Assembly: GCA_936432065.2 (NCBI GenBank)
Contig: OW386293.2
Span: 98,353,795-98,417,794, forward strand
Source: Rutpela maculata
Lineage: Eukaryota; Arthropoda; Insecta; Coleoptera; Cerambycidae
Direction of reading: 5' to 3'
Length of the DNA stretch: 64,000 bases
Part shown: positions 35,923-48,155 of the stretch, one piece after another
Layout of the letters: each line of letters starts with the position of its first letter
Numbering within the stretch: the first letter of the stretch is position 1
Program-made: the position numbers and the translations under genes
The notes under the pieces: generated by a model
What the model was told of the DNA's origin: nothing
Seen by the model: the letters and a program-made list of their open reading frames with translations, nothing else
Databases searched by the model: none

Positions 35923-37834
35923 TAGTACAGTAACTAGAGGTTTTAACTTCGGAATAATGTCATATTGAACGGATTTCGTTCATTTTTGGCATTATTATAG
36001 TAAATGCTTCACAGAAAAGTTTCTATATTGTACGGGGGCTTGCTAATTTATAGGGGGTAGATGCCATCCCTTGTCAGGTGGTGGCACTTAAAAAATATAT
36101 ATATTTATTGGCGCTGAAAAAGAATCAAATTTTAAGAAGAAAAGGTTCTATGCAATTTTTCACATAGACTGATAGTTTTTAAGTTATAACGACTTCAAAA
36201 TTGCGATTTTAGCTTAAAAAAAAAGGTATTTCCAAACGAATTTCGTCAAGTATCTCGAAAAGTATTACTTTATCGAAAAAATGTTACAGACCAATTACAG
36301 AAAGTACAAACTGGGAATTAATTATATTTTTTGTTTATTGATGTAGGATTAATAATTTCGGAGATATTTAAGTTTATATTTTGCATCCAAGTGTTTCGAA
36401 ATTAACTTTAAAGTTTAAAATGAATTTTTTTAAAGCAAGTGCTTTAAATGAGCAAAAAAAATTGAGCATCTAGGTAATGCTACATTTTAACGAAAAACTG
36501 TATCGAGATTATTTTTTTAAATTACTAGCTAATTAGAGTAACAAAATGGTGACCTTTTTATATAAAAAAAAAATATAAATACGCACATTTTTCCGTCGTA
36601 ACTTCTTTATCTCTTTTGCTACAGAAACGAGTAAAAAATAATTTGAAAGCGCAATTAAATGTCTTTAATTTCATTTCTTAGCATGCGTGACGTAGTTGTC
36701 ACAATTTCTGAGATATTTAACATTTAAACTGCATTTTTCGTCTCATAAACGTTCGAACACCATTTGTAAACTTTCATATCTCCGAAACTATTAAATCTAT
36801 GTAAATAAATAAATAATAGTAGCGTGTGTGAGTCGGAAAAAAACCCGAAAATTGTAAATATTTTGAGCCGGAACAAGATTACCTCCTCCCCCCGTTTTCG
36901 AGGATGCTGAACACGATGGCGGTGTCAGAATTTCTCTTTGGGGTTGCGCAACCCCTCAAAACGGCCAAAAACCACCCCCGAAAGGGGTAAAACACGCTTC
37001 ACTCGATTTCCCTGCAGAAAATAACCTTCCCCCCGTTTTCGAGGATGCTGAGCACGATGGTGGTGCTGGATATCGCCTTCGACCCCAACCACCTCCACCG
37101 GCCAATATTCGCCCCCGAAAGGGGTGAATTTTTTTTTTTCGTAATATCAGGCAAATTGCATTTCTATCCATTTTCGAGGATCCTGAGCACGATGGTGGTG
37201 CTGGATATCGCGTTCGACCCCGACCAACCCCTCCACCGGCCAATACTCGCCCCCGAAACGGGTGAATTTTTTTTATATATTTGTATAATATATATGCTAT
37301 ATATACATGTGTATGAGTGCATATTAATACATCCTCGAAAACGGAAATAAATGTGTTTCCCGCTGATATTACAAAAAAAAAATTCACCCCTTTCGGGGGC
37401 GAGTATTGGCCGGTGGAGGGGTTGGTCGGGGTCGAACGCGATATCCAGCACCACCATCGTGCTCAGCGCCATTATTAATCCTACATCAATAAACAAAAAA
37501 TACAACTAATTCCCAATTTGTACTTTCTGTAAATTAATTGCTAAAACCGCAATTTCGAAGTCGTTATAACTTAAAAACTATCAATTTATGTGAAAATTTG
37601 CATAGAACCTTTTCTTCTTAAAATTTGATTCTTTTTCAGCTCCAATAAATATACATATTTTTTAAGTGCCACCCCCTGAGAAGGGGTGGCACCCCACTAT
37701 AAATTAGCAAGCCCCCGCACAATATAGAAACTTTTCTGTGAAGCATTTACTATTATAGTGCCAAAAGTGAACGAAATCCGTTCAATATGACATTATTCAG
37801 AAGTTTTGCATGTTTACCTCTAGGTACTGTACCA
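35923..37834. mobile_element. Foldback element copy 2, TAGTACAG ends, TAG duplication
   Basis: The left end TAGTACAGTAACTAGAGG and the right end, in reverse complement TGGTACAGTACCTAGAGG, are flanked by TAG (35920-35922, 37835-37837). The arms match those of copy 1 over several hundred bases. At the position of copy 1's piggyBac MITE this copy has an undisturbed TTAA. Its centre is replaced by a GC-rich block of repeated modules (36892-37472). Confidence 0.87.
36892..37472. repeat. GC-rich modules: three direct and one inverted ~100-bp unit
   Basis: CCGTTTTCGAGGATGCTGA, GCACGATGGTGGTGCTGGAT, CACCGGCCAATATTCGCCCC and CGAAAGGGGTGAATTTTTTT recur at about 36892 (diverged), 37029 and 37169, and inverted at 37377-37472. 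The last two form a foldback around an AT-rich loop. Frames reading MVVLDIAFDP repeat with the units and are probably not genes. Confidence 0.82.
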
Positions 37835-37919
37835 TAGTAGGAGTGAATCAAAGAACAAATTGTAAACATATCTTTACTGAGTCGGCAATATTGGCATTAC
37901 CTTATGTCTACATACTATA

Positions 37920-38478
37920 GTTATTAATACATGCAAAATCCGAAATTAACCAGATGAGTCATTTAAATAAAAACCAAGATTATAACACTAGAAATAACTT
38001 GATACTAGAAATTCCTCAACATAATTTACATCTCCTTAAAAAAGCCCTGAATATGATGCCATTAAAGCTTACAATAAATTACCTAACAAATACAAAAGCT
38101 CAAATGAAAGAATTTTTAAACAGAATATCAAAAAATTATTATTGAATAAGTGTTACTATTCAACTGATGAATATTTTAGCGATAACGAGCTGTAAAATTT
38201 GTAGTTTTTTTGCACTTTTATATTCTCTATGTTTTGTTATATTATTCGTTTATGTGTAGATTTGTATTTCTTTCTAGAATGTATATATAATACTTGATGT
38301 CCTTATACATTATGGGGGTATAAAGGGCAGTTTTACTTATTGTAATGTAGACTTATAATTCTCCTTTTTTTATATATATTTTTAATATTTTAGTTCACAT
38401 TGTAATTGTACACTGTCATATCATATATACATTTTTTGTGTCTGAAATGGTGAATAAACATTATTATGATTTTGATTG
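37920..38478 (+). mobile_element. Non-LTR retrotransposon 3' end (CR1-like)
   Basis: A 63-codon frame (37954-38145) has DYNTRNNLILEIPQHNLHLL and NYLTNTKAQMKEFLNRISK, the usual last residues of a LINE ORF2. A ~320-bp 3' UTR follows, ending in AATAAACATTATTATGATTT, a common LINE terminus. 5' truncated within the last part of the ORF. Confidence 0.75.
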
Positions 38479-38844
38479 ACTTAAATATTAACAATATATG
38501 AAATATAAAATCTGATAATATTAAATATTTTGACTTAAGTTATCTTGTGGCAGCTCAGCCTCCGTGTCCCCCAATGAGAAACCGCCACTGAGCTCGATTC
38601 TCCAGGGAATACATCCCCAAAAGTGACTCTCCAACAGTGTCACCATCAACCGCGGAGGGAACATAATATAAAACGGTGTAGAGTTCAGGGAAAACCAGAT
38701 GGCAGGAGGCGTAGAAAAAGCACTCCAAAAAGTTTGGCTGATGTTTCCAAGGAGCTGACAGGTGAAATTATGCACCTAATCGGTAACCGCGATGGGGTAA
38801 TGCCGTCAGTCGTGCTCTGCAGTGAACGGAGATCAACTAGAATA
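38479..38844. other. GC-richer segment, identity unknown
   Basis: An open frame from 38623 contains an arginine/lysine-rich peptide and LTGEIMHLIGNRDGVMPSVV, but I do not recognise it. It runs into the palindrome and may be part of a retroelement. Confidence 0.35.
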
Positions 38845-40235
38845 ACACAGCCCCACAAAAAAAAAAGTTCAGACCAGCGAACTAGATCCATGTATCTCTA
38901 TGTATTTTCGGTCGCTGAATCCGAAGCCGAGGTCAAAAAAATTCGCACACCCCCAAAATCTTTAGCTAGAGCCAAAAAACACCCCTGGTCTCGGGTAAAA
39001 AGAATATTAAGCTACGAGAATAGTTGTTACATCCCAGTCGATTACACAAATTAAGGTTAATCGAATTATACAAATTAAGGTTAAACAGCAGCGTACATAC
39101 AATAGATATGAAACACACCCCCAGTGAGGGGCGAAAACTAGCCCCCATTTATAAAAAAATCGATCCAAAACAGTAATGACTGCTGAAAAAGCTCGAAATG
39201 TCTAAGTTTTGTTAAAGTGATACGAAACTACATCAGATCCGAAGTAATCTTCATAAACTGCCCCTACAGGGTTGAGAACAACCACCCCCGAGTTTAAAGG
39301 ACACAAAACAAGAGAAAACGTAAAATCCAACAGGATTTCTATTTTGCGTAATACTCTAAAATAGAACTAGAAACTTACGTACCATCAACGTCCTACAGTG
39401 TCTGAAAACTACCCCCTATGTAAGATTTATCTATAAAAAGTTACAGTGACTTCTATAAACATTCGAAACACCTGCGTTGTGTGGAAGTGAGACGAAACTA
39501 GACTATGTTCGACGCTATGCTTGAAAACCACCCCCATGGGGTTGCGAGATGCTACCCCTATATTCGTAGGACGCTGGAAGTGTGCATCACGATTTTTGCT
39601 AATCATAGCATCCATAAAAATGTAAATCCGGTTAGTTTCTCTCTGTTTTCCCAGCATCCTACGGATATAGGGATGGCATCTCGCAACCCCATGGGGGTGG
39701 TTTTCAAGCACAGCGTCGAACATAGTCTCACTTCGACACAACGCAGGTGTTTCGAATTTTTATAGAAGTCACTGTAACTTTTTATGGATAAATCTTACAT
39801 AGGGGGTAGTTTCACACCATCTGAGGGTTGACACTGTAGGACGTTGATGGTACGTAAGTTTCTAGTTCTATTTTAGAGTACTACGCAAAATAGAAATCCT
39901 GTTGGATTTTACGTTTTCTCTTGTTTTGTGTCCTTTAAACTTTTTTATATATGGCGGCTAGTTTTCGCTCCTCCCTGGGAGGTGTGTTTCATATCTATTG
40001 TATGTACGCTGCTGTTTAACCTTAATTTGTATAACTGGATCTATTAGGATGTAACAACTATTCTCGTAGCTTAATATTCTTTTTACCCCATTCCAGGGTA
40101 TTTTTTGACTCTAGCTAAAGATTTTGGGGGTGTACGATTTTTTTTGACCTCGGATTCGGATTCAGCGACCAAAAATACATAGGGATACATGGGTCTGGTT
40201 CGCTGGTCTGAACTTTTTTTTTTGTGGGGCTGTGT
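38845..40235. repeat. 1.39-kb palindrome (foldback) with ~700-bp arms
   Basis: The left arm 38845-39587 and right arm about 39650-40235 are inverted copies: ACACAGCCCCACAAAAAA, GGTCGCTGAATCCGA, TACGTACCATCAACGTCCTA and AACCACCCCCATGGGGTTGC each recur in reverse. The spacer is only ~65 bp. The right arm lacks about 120 bp present at 39170-39290. Mirror-image frames encode the same short peptide on both strands, a consequence of the symmetry. No transposase or clear target duplication. A transcript would form a long double-stranded RNA hairpin. Confidence 0.92.
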
Positions 40236-40890
40236 AAATCATTAGAGGAATCATTTCCTGGATATATATTTAGAAAGCACCCTGTACATCAAGCTCAGGT
40301 CTTTTCGATCTATACGGTCTTCGTAAAAGTTTTAAAATTGCTGTCAAAATAAATACACCACTATTAAATTTTCTTTACTTATTCTTAACAACAAATAATC
40401 GTATTTTTTTTTATAAAATATTTTATATAAATTGTTTTTTGTTTTTTGTCATTTATCTTCATCAAATCTGTGTTACGTACCCAGCCACTTTTTTTTTTAT
40501 AAAATAAGTAATATCCTAAGCGTCAAAGTTCGAGCGAACATTATGTTCAAAAAGGAATTAGAAGTTAAGACCCATCCCTCAACTTTTCCTCTTTGCATAA
40601 AACGCTCTGAAATAAATCACCCTGATTGATATTTAAATTCGAATCTTTTGGCTTTAATATTAAGACCCGCTGGCTGGCAAGTGACGTCTCGGCATCTCTC
40701 AATATTGGCTTTGGTAGAATAAACCGATATTGAGGTCTTGGCACGCCAAAAATAAATAAAAGGAATATAATAGCTATCGACGCGACGTTTAGCTTTGGCT
40801 TTATCTCAAGTTAAAATATGCCGGCGGCGCCGGTGTCAAGCCACAACTTTAGTGCGTGTGTTTAATTTTTACGATTATTATGCTCTTTAT
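40236..40890. other. Unassigned non-coding stretch
   Basis: No gene recognised. AAAGCACCCTGTACATC near 40275 is a lone TACAGGGTG-type end. Confidence 0.42.
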
Positions 40891-40893
40891 AAC

Positions 40894-43120
40894 TAGCGGA
40901 GTAAAAGAGCCTGAAAAATGTTTAATTTTTTTTTTGAACGTAGAACAACAAGTGACCTAAATATATTATATAGGATATTTGACATTCCATATGACTATTT
41001 ACGACATCTTATACTGGGGCATACTTCAATTATTTTGAAAAAAAGTACAAATTCTGTAATTTTAATATATTGTACATTTTATTACTTAACTCATATCTCG
41101 CAAGCCCTGTGGAATATTGAAACAATTTTTTGTATTATTAAAAGCAGACAGATGAGCGCTAACAAAAGAATTTTCATTTTCCAAAAAAAAAAAAAAATTT
41201 AGCGTAATGTATTTTTCAGTGAGCGTAACTTTTTTATTTTCAGAAATTCTCAGACATAATATGCGAGTAAAACTTAGAAAACACATCGAAAAAAATTTTG
41301 AAAAAACCGCAATAACTTATCTTTTATACTTTAGGAGATATCCGTAGGTAAAGTCGAAGTATTGTGATTCCGCGGTAGCAGCGGCTTAAAGATTTCTGAA
41401 CGGGCGGACCAAGCCGCATGCCCTTGTTACGGAATGCTGGCTCTTAACGTATTTTATTAAAGCTTCATTGTAACAAAAAGAACTGACGGTTGACACATCG
41501 ACAATTTGTGCAAAATTAAAAAAATATATATAGGTTGGTTACCTATGATGAATAATTAATATGTTAGACATAATCATATGTTTATTTCAGCTTACTAGTT
41601 GGTAATCCCCGGGCTCTAAATCTGTGACTTCAGTTATTATTGTGTTACAACATGATCTGCATTTACATCCATTGCAACATTTTAAGCCCTGAGCCACACA
41701 AATACATCTATTACTATCAAAATTTCTGTCGGAGCAACGAATTGACAGAATTTTTTTTAAATTTTCTGGTGCAGGGTCCTGGGTAGTGAAAACGGGGGTC
41801 CAGGAGTTTTCTTCAAATTTCCAACCGTTTTTACTGGGATTGAAATCATTTTCTACTTGATGACTAAGGTACCAAATTTTTAATTGATATATACGTCTAG
41901 GTATTTAGCCTATATCAAAATTATATGTAGGTACCTTTTAAGATGTTGCTTAAAAGCATCATCTGTAGGGGGAAGTTCTGAGGCCGAGCGATTGGTTGAT
42001 GATGTTAAGAAGACTCGCATTTCATTCAGACTGTGAATATTCTTGTTTTTATTTTTGTATAGGTAATATATATACTAAAGGCTTACTCTAACGGCTTCTT
42101 CTTCACTTAAGTTAGAGATATTTCCCATTTCCGTTAAGTGGTTAATATTTTTTGACAGCATATCAAAAGCTGTCTTCTTCCCTATTTTGTAAAAGGCACT
42201 TGTGGTATCATATCCCGTCAGACAATGAATTGCTAGAAGATTTCTACAAATTGGGGGGCCTAATTTTCTCACTATACCGTGTATGGCAATGTAGCGTTCA
42301 TTTTTACTATGTCCTAGTTAAATAAATAAATGACATGTCGATAGTTCTGGTGTAGTGCCTTAATAATGCAAAAGTAAAACAAAAACATATGTATCTACGG
42401 ATTTTACAATTATTCAATTGCCTGCTCTACCTCTGCTACAACGTGAAGAATTATTCGGGTGTCTGCTTCTTCTTGATGGCTATTTAAAGAAGATACATTT
42501 TGTGGATCATCATTAAGAACTGGCTTGGATTATTCCCCATTTTGTAACATACTAGTTAAATTGTTGCCGGGATATACAAAGTGCAAGCGAGCGGACAGTG
42601 AATATTGCGCGCTTTATTTTTACAGCCGATTATCACGTGTCCTGTTAGTCGCAACTTACTACATTTTTTTTTAAACTTCTACGATCTTTTTACTTTAATT
42701 CATTTGCAGGATGGGGAAATTCTCAAAAATAAAAAAGTTCTTCGATTGCTGAAAAAATCGGCGAACAAAAAATAAATATGAATGTTTCCTTTCTCTTTTT
42801 GAAAAAAAATAAGATTTCAAAAATATCTGGTACACGTTTACCAGCGCTAAAATATCTACTTTTAAATAAAAAAAGTTTACTTAAATCCGTTTAGTACTTT
42901 TGGAGATATGAGTTATATCTTAAAAAATATATTTTTTTATTTTCCACATGTTTACACATTTTTCGCTATAAAAAGAGTCAGCCCCAGCTGAAGATGTCGT
43001 AAATATCGATTTCTAATGGCCCATGAAATTCCTAATAACAAGACGTACGTCACACTTTATTCTACCTCAATTTTTTTTCTTGAGATAGAAGCGTCTTTCA
43101 AGTGCGTTTTTACTCCACTA
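40894..43120 (-). mobile_element. CXC-gene transposon C, TAGYGGAGTAAAA ends, AAC duplication
   Basis: The ends TAGCGGAGTAAAAGAGCC (left) and, in reverse complement, TAGTGGAGTAAAAACGCA (right) are flanked by identical AAC (40891-40893 and 43121-43123). The inverted arms continue inward for about 350-400 bp: ATTTACGACATCTT..CTGGGG, TAACTCATATCTC, AGCGCT and GAACTTTTTTATTTTTGAGA-like blocks match in opposite orientation. The only gene inside is CXC copy C on the minus strand. This is the clearest link between the gene family and a transposon structure in the window. Confidence 0.82.
41590..42560 (-). pseudogene. CXC-tailed element gene, copy C (nuclease-like core and C-terminus)
   Basis: On the minus strand: NSHQEEADTRIILHVVAEVE (about 42500-42430). 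After a non-coding interruption come GHSKNERYIAIHGIVRKLGP, then ICRNLLAIHCLTGYDTTSAF and YKIGKKTAF (42325-42170). Next are NLSEEEAVRV, LPPTDDAFKQHLKR and a W-rich linker with FEENSWTPVFTTQDPAPENL. The cysteine-rich tail follows (RCSDRNFDSNRCICVAQGLK, CCNGCKCRSCCN). The family's usual GCDTTS is GYDTTS here. The gaps could be small introns or decay. EADTR and G.DTTS..KIGKKTA resemble the EAEA and GCDY..GIG..A motifs of FEN1/XPG nucleases (inference). There are stops in at least two places. Confidence 0.8.
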
Positions 43121-43298
43121 AACAGCTAACACTACAATACGAATTAAACTACATATATGTTATTTCATGTGCTCATCATAAGATTTGGTCAAATAATATG
43201 GCGTGCAGTCGTACTAACTGCTCATAATGACTGAGAAATTTGCAACAATGTGATAATATGTGCATATTTTCTCTCATGTCTGATAATTTTCTTCTATA

Positions 43299-46138
43299 GT
43301 AGGTTCCGTATATAATTCAGCGATATAGAAAAGCTCACAAAAAACCGTAAATGGTACCGACCGCATAACAGTTTCAGTTTATTTGCAAAAAAAGGCCATA
43401 ATGGTGCACGGCTTCTTTTATTATCATCACAAAAAATGGTCATACATATTTCCTAACAAGAATGTAGGCCAATCCAGAGGTGGATGGGAAGGGGGGGCAA
43501 ACGGGCAAATGCACATCAGGCCGGTGGCTCTGGGGCCGGGCAGGGCCGGTCCGAGGTAAATAGGCATTTGTTCTGGCGAATACGAAACCCGACGGCCATA
43601 ATAAATTTAAACGGCAGTTCTTTTCCCTCCTTAATCCTTACTTAGAACAAAAGAAGTCTCAGATGTGATTTTCAGGCTGCCATCTTAAAAAATCGGCCAC
43701 TGACATAAATGCCAGATGTCATTTATAAAAAGTTATTAACTTAATAATCTAATTTTGTATGTTCGTCCCAAATTCTGCAAGTTTGCTTAAGAAAGTTCTG
43801 ATGTATTAAGGGGTCTTCTTTCTTTTTCTTTTGACCTCTGAAACTTTAGAATTATTTTTTTTATGTTTCGAGATGTTTATGTAGACAATATTAGTCATAA
43901 TTATTATTGATTTATTATTTATTGTTATAGTGTTAAAATGTTTAATTTTTTTATTTCGTTCTTTGTTTTTCAATGTCAATAAATTTTAATAAAGAGTATG
44001 GATATTTAGTGACGTTTTTAAAAATGTTACCAAGATGGTAGCAGTCTGCTTTAGACCGTGGTTAAGTCAGAGTACGTGTTAGTACTTTAAACCTTTAAGT
44101 AATTTTTGCAATTGCATGAAAAAAAGGAAAATTCGTTTGACGAAACCTATTTTTCGAAGAAAATATTTTTGCTACTCGAATTTCTAACTTTTCATTTTAG
44201 AGCATTTGACCTTAAAAAGTACAAAATTTTCGCCTGCGGCGCATTTTTCCTCTTAGGCCTTGACCCACCAAAAAAAAAAAATATTATTCCCCACTGGCTC
44301 ACTCAAATTTGCTTGACTGGGCCGACTCCTTAAAATTAAAAAGGCCGGTTGGACTAACCCCATCCACCCCTAGGCCAATCCCACTGAATATAATTGGTTG
44401 AAATTTACTCTAGCCGATTGTTGATAAACTATGTAGTCAACGTGGACTATCAAGGGTGGACTAAGAGTTTCTTCGTCAAAAAATTCAATGAAAAGTTTTA
44501 TTAAATATTTCTGTTGAAATAAATAGTTTATCTTGTTTAACAGTAAAACTAAAGTTTACAAAAATAAATAATTGTTAAAAAGATGATCGTGATAAAATGA
44601 AAATGGAGAGTAATGAAACGGTTTTTAATTAATCCGTGAAAGAACGCTCGACACTGCGGAAGTAAACCACGTGATGGGTTGAAAATGGAGTGAAAATATG
44701 TGGAAAAAAATGGAAGAATGCAACGATTACCGCAAAAATATGGAATCTGATATATTTGAGAAATAGTTTGAGCGTATGCTAATTCCGAATTTCAAACCTA
44801 ACACCGTGATTGTTATGGATAATGCATCTTATCATTCAAGACAAATTGAAAAAATTCCAAATACCTACTTCATCAAATAAGAAAAAAATACAAATTTTTC
44901 TGATGAATCACGATCTCTACTTTAAAGAATGTTATACAAAGAAGCAATTATTGGAAGTATTGCATACCAAAACATTTGAAAAAAAATATGTTGTCGAGAA
45001 CATCGCGAGGCAATATGAACACTCTGTTTTAAGGCTACCTCCCTATTTTTGTATTTTTAATCCGATAGAGCTAGCGAAGGCTGATTCGACGGAAAAACAC
45101 ATTTCCTAAATTTGACAAAAAAGTCATCGACTAATTCACAGTGAAATTTCCAACACAGGGGAAGACGACTAGAGAAAATCAATTCACAAAGTAATCAAAG
45201 ATGAAGATAATTACAGAAAACTGAGCCAAATCTTTACAAATAGCGGAAATAAATTCATCATCGACGAGGGAGGGGGCAGTGGCAATGGCGAAGATTTCGA
45301 ATAACTGAAAAGATTTCTATGTTTTATTTAATTTAATCTTTATATTTAACGTTCCGTGGATTTGTTTAAAACAGTGACAGTGGCAGGGATAGTGAGTGAG
45401 TGGTATTCTGTGATAGTGTTGGTGATTCTGATAGGGTCCATTATTTTTAGTTTGGAAAAGTATTATTATTTCTGGTAAAGTTAAAACATGTTTTTATTTT
45501 ATTTGTAGGAAAATGCTATTAATGTTCTTACTAATTTAATGTTTTTTATATTGTGTTATTGTTGAGTTTAGCTATTTATTTATTTATTTATTTTTGTTCA
45601 GTTTTTACTTTGAAACTTTATTATGTTATTTTAATAAGAAAGTTTATTAAGTTGTTATTTTGTAGAGTACTTAGTTATTTTTAATTGAAAAATGCTGGTT
45701 TATTTTTTTTTAACCTCTTACTCCCTAATTAACAATCCTATCCAATCCTGGCAAGTTAAATGCTTATACCTCCTCGTTGGTCCTTGCTGGACAATAAGAA
45801 AAACTGGTATCCTTGAAGTTTGTGTACAGTTTTGTAAACATACTTTTTACATTTTACAGTTTTGATGTCCGATATCATATTATTCACTGTTAAAAAAATT
45901 ATGTCCTTAAAAGAACACTAATTTTTGTTTTTGGCTAAGATGAGCATAGAAACGTGAATTTAATTGTATTTTATATAATTACTCACTATATTTGTTGCTA
46001 GTATAGTTTACTACACAATTCTTAACCGGTACTGCTCAATCTAACGCCGCGCGCCGGCGGTACACTAACCAAAAGCAGTGTGTCCCTTGCGCTTTTTTGC
46101 GAGCTTTTTTATATCACTGAATTATACACGGAACCTGC
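43299..46138 (+). mobile_element. IS630/Tc1-type DNA transposon, decayed, TA duplication
   Basis: The left end GTAGGTTCCGTATATAATTC and the right end, in reverse complement GCAGGTTCCGTGTATAATTC, continue as inverted repeats through AGYGATATARAAAAGCTC. TA flanks both (43297-43298, 46139-46140). The interior has a DDE_3-type transposase remnant. The GC-rich motif at 43526-43562 is also inside. Confidence 0.8.
44640..45305 (+). pseudogene. DDE transposase remnant of the IS630/Tc1-type element
   Basis: One frame gives NMESDIFEK*FERMLIPNFK then PNTVIVMDNASYHSRQIEK (44740-44850). A shift leads to NKKKIQIFLM, KKQLLEVLHTKTFEKKYVVE, RQYEHSVLRLPPYFCIFNPI and ELAKA (to 45075). Further on, HKVIKDEDNYRKLSQIFTNS and KFIIDEGGGS complete the expected C-terminus. 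VIVMDNASYH holds the second catalytic Asp and NPIE the final Glu of the DDE_3 (IS630/Tc1) fold. The N-terminal DNA-binding part is not visible. At least two frameshifts and one Trp-to-stop change inactivate it. Confidence 0.82.
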
Positions 46139-46140
46139 TA

Positions 46141-47084
46141 TACTGTGATATACTTGTAGTGCTATCAAAGACCAACACATTGGGCCTAGTCTGGGCCCCG
46201 CAATCGGAAGCAGAATGGCGTAAGGTCCATTTTTAAAATTAAATTTTTTCGAGAAAAAATGTACACGTGCAAGGAGTTTTTTTGGAAACGGGGACTGAAG
46301 CAAGAAGTTCAAATCGGAAAAATCCAAAAAAAAATAACAGAAATAAAAACATATCTGATAACTCATTCAAATGGATACAAAACGTAATTTTTCGGCATGT
46401 TTCTATTCAACATCCAAAATTTTGTCTTGTAGTGTACAAGACCTTCAGGGAATGTACAAATACATTGTTCAGGCCCCCTTAGAACTTAAGTTTCAAGCAC
46501 GAGACCTTTTGGTACAGCCTAACACTATCTACGTCTCTTTGAATGTTTAAAAAAATACCTCCAATAATATGAAAAATATGTACTAGGTACGTAAAAACCA
46601 TAAAAAAGTATTTAAAAAAAATATTTTTTTTATTTCGATTTTAAAATGTACTGTTCTGAAAAGTGTTGTGCTTCAATATATTATTTCTAATAGTACAAAG
46701 GTTTGAAATATACCCGTTTTAATGCATTATGGTAAAGTGAAAAAAGGTAATTTATGTCGAATACTATCATGTTTGGTATCGAATTAAAACTCAAGTTACT
46801 GCCAATTACTTTAGCGTGTTAGTTATTTAATAGGTTAATTATATTTTCTTATTAGGCCTACTGGGTCTATTAGGCCTATATAGAATATACTAAGTAGAGA
46901 TGTTGTTGTTGGTAATAACTTAAGTCGTGTCAATAAAACAATTCAAGCACAATACAATAAAATATGTTATTTTAAAAAAATATTAACAGTAAAGTACAGA
47001 AAACTAATTCAAGTAAACATAAATTATTAGTTTATAACATTTTCATATACTAGGTGACACACCTATATTTCCTTTAGTTTTACT
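46141..47084. other. Unassigned non-coding stretch
   Basis: AT-rich; no gene-like frame or paired repeat recognised apart from A/T runs. Confidence 0.45.
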
Positions 47085-47955
47085 TCCACATCCAATGGAA
47101 GTATAGTAACGACAAAAAAAATTTTTAAAATTTTTATTGTTCAAATAGGCTTAGAATGTCACGAAACGTCGAGATTTTAAGTTTGAGCGAAAAAAAATTT
47201 CTGTCTGTCGGTCTGTCTGTCTGTCGGTCTGTCTGTCTGTAACTTTTTTTTGTGCGCACTTTTACTCTGGAACCGTTTGAGATATTGACTTGAAATTTGG
47301 TACACATATGTACTTTAACGAGATCTAGAACTAGATTATATTTTCATCTTGTTCCGTCGAAGGGTTGGGGGGTAAATTGGGGTAAATTTGGGGAAAATAG
47401 GTAAATCAAACAGGTAAGAGTCCATAAAATTGGTATTTAGTATATACAAGAGAAGCTAAGGTCTCAAAAAAAATTTTGGCATTAGCCACCCCCCTTACCA
47501 CCCCCACCCCATTATTAAAGGGGATGAAAAAAAATTGTGATTTAGTGTGTGTACTGTAACGAAGCAAAATTTGCTATGCAATTCTGTCCGTTAAAATTGC
47601 TTCTTTGTACACCCTGTAGTAGAACCCTGTCATGTCCATATATTTAATTTTAAAAATTTTGTCTTTCATGCCGGTCGCCTAGAAATACCAGTTTGTTTTC
47701 CAAGTAAATTCTGTATGTTATAAGTTTCTGATTTCAATTGTTTATTTTACTGCCTTCAGTGTCAGAATAATGTTATAAGTTTATATTTAAATTGCTAGTA
47801 AAAATCTGTAATATAAAATGCATTCTGAATGTGTAAATCAAAGGCAGCTAAGAGCGACTAGGTGTTGACCGCGCGCACACCTACTCCCTCCATGCCACGG
47901 GCTGGCTATACACTGTAACGCGAGGTAAAAATCAGTCAGTTTTTTTATTTGTCAT

Positions 47956-48155
47956 TTAATTATTTTCGAACTTTTTCGAAAATTTTACTGAAACCGAGGA
48001 ATAAAATATTTCTAACTTAGTCGTTTGACAGGCAAACACGGAAATATTTCTATCAGTTAATTATTTTCGAACTTAGAAAATTTTTCTGAAACCGAGGAAT
48101 AAAATATTTCTAACTTAGTCGTTTGACAGGGAAACACGGAAATATTTCTATCAGT
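47956..48155 (+). repeat. Two ~100-bp direct repeats in the LTR-like segment
   Basis: Both units carry TTAATTATTTTCGAAC, TGAAACCGAGGAATAAAATA, TTTCTAACTTAGTCGTTTGA and CACGGAAATATTTCTATCAG. A partial third start follows at 48156. Confidence 0.88.

Noticed and set aside
37045..37505. Frames on both strands with repeated MVVLDIAFDP peptides
   Set aside because: The repetition follows the DNA modules and appears on both strands because one module is inverted; no known domain.
39427..39765. Two frames on opposite strands starting MFDA.LENHPHGVARC
   Set aside because: They are the same sequence read from the two arms of the palindrome, not two related genes.
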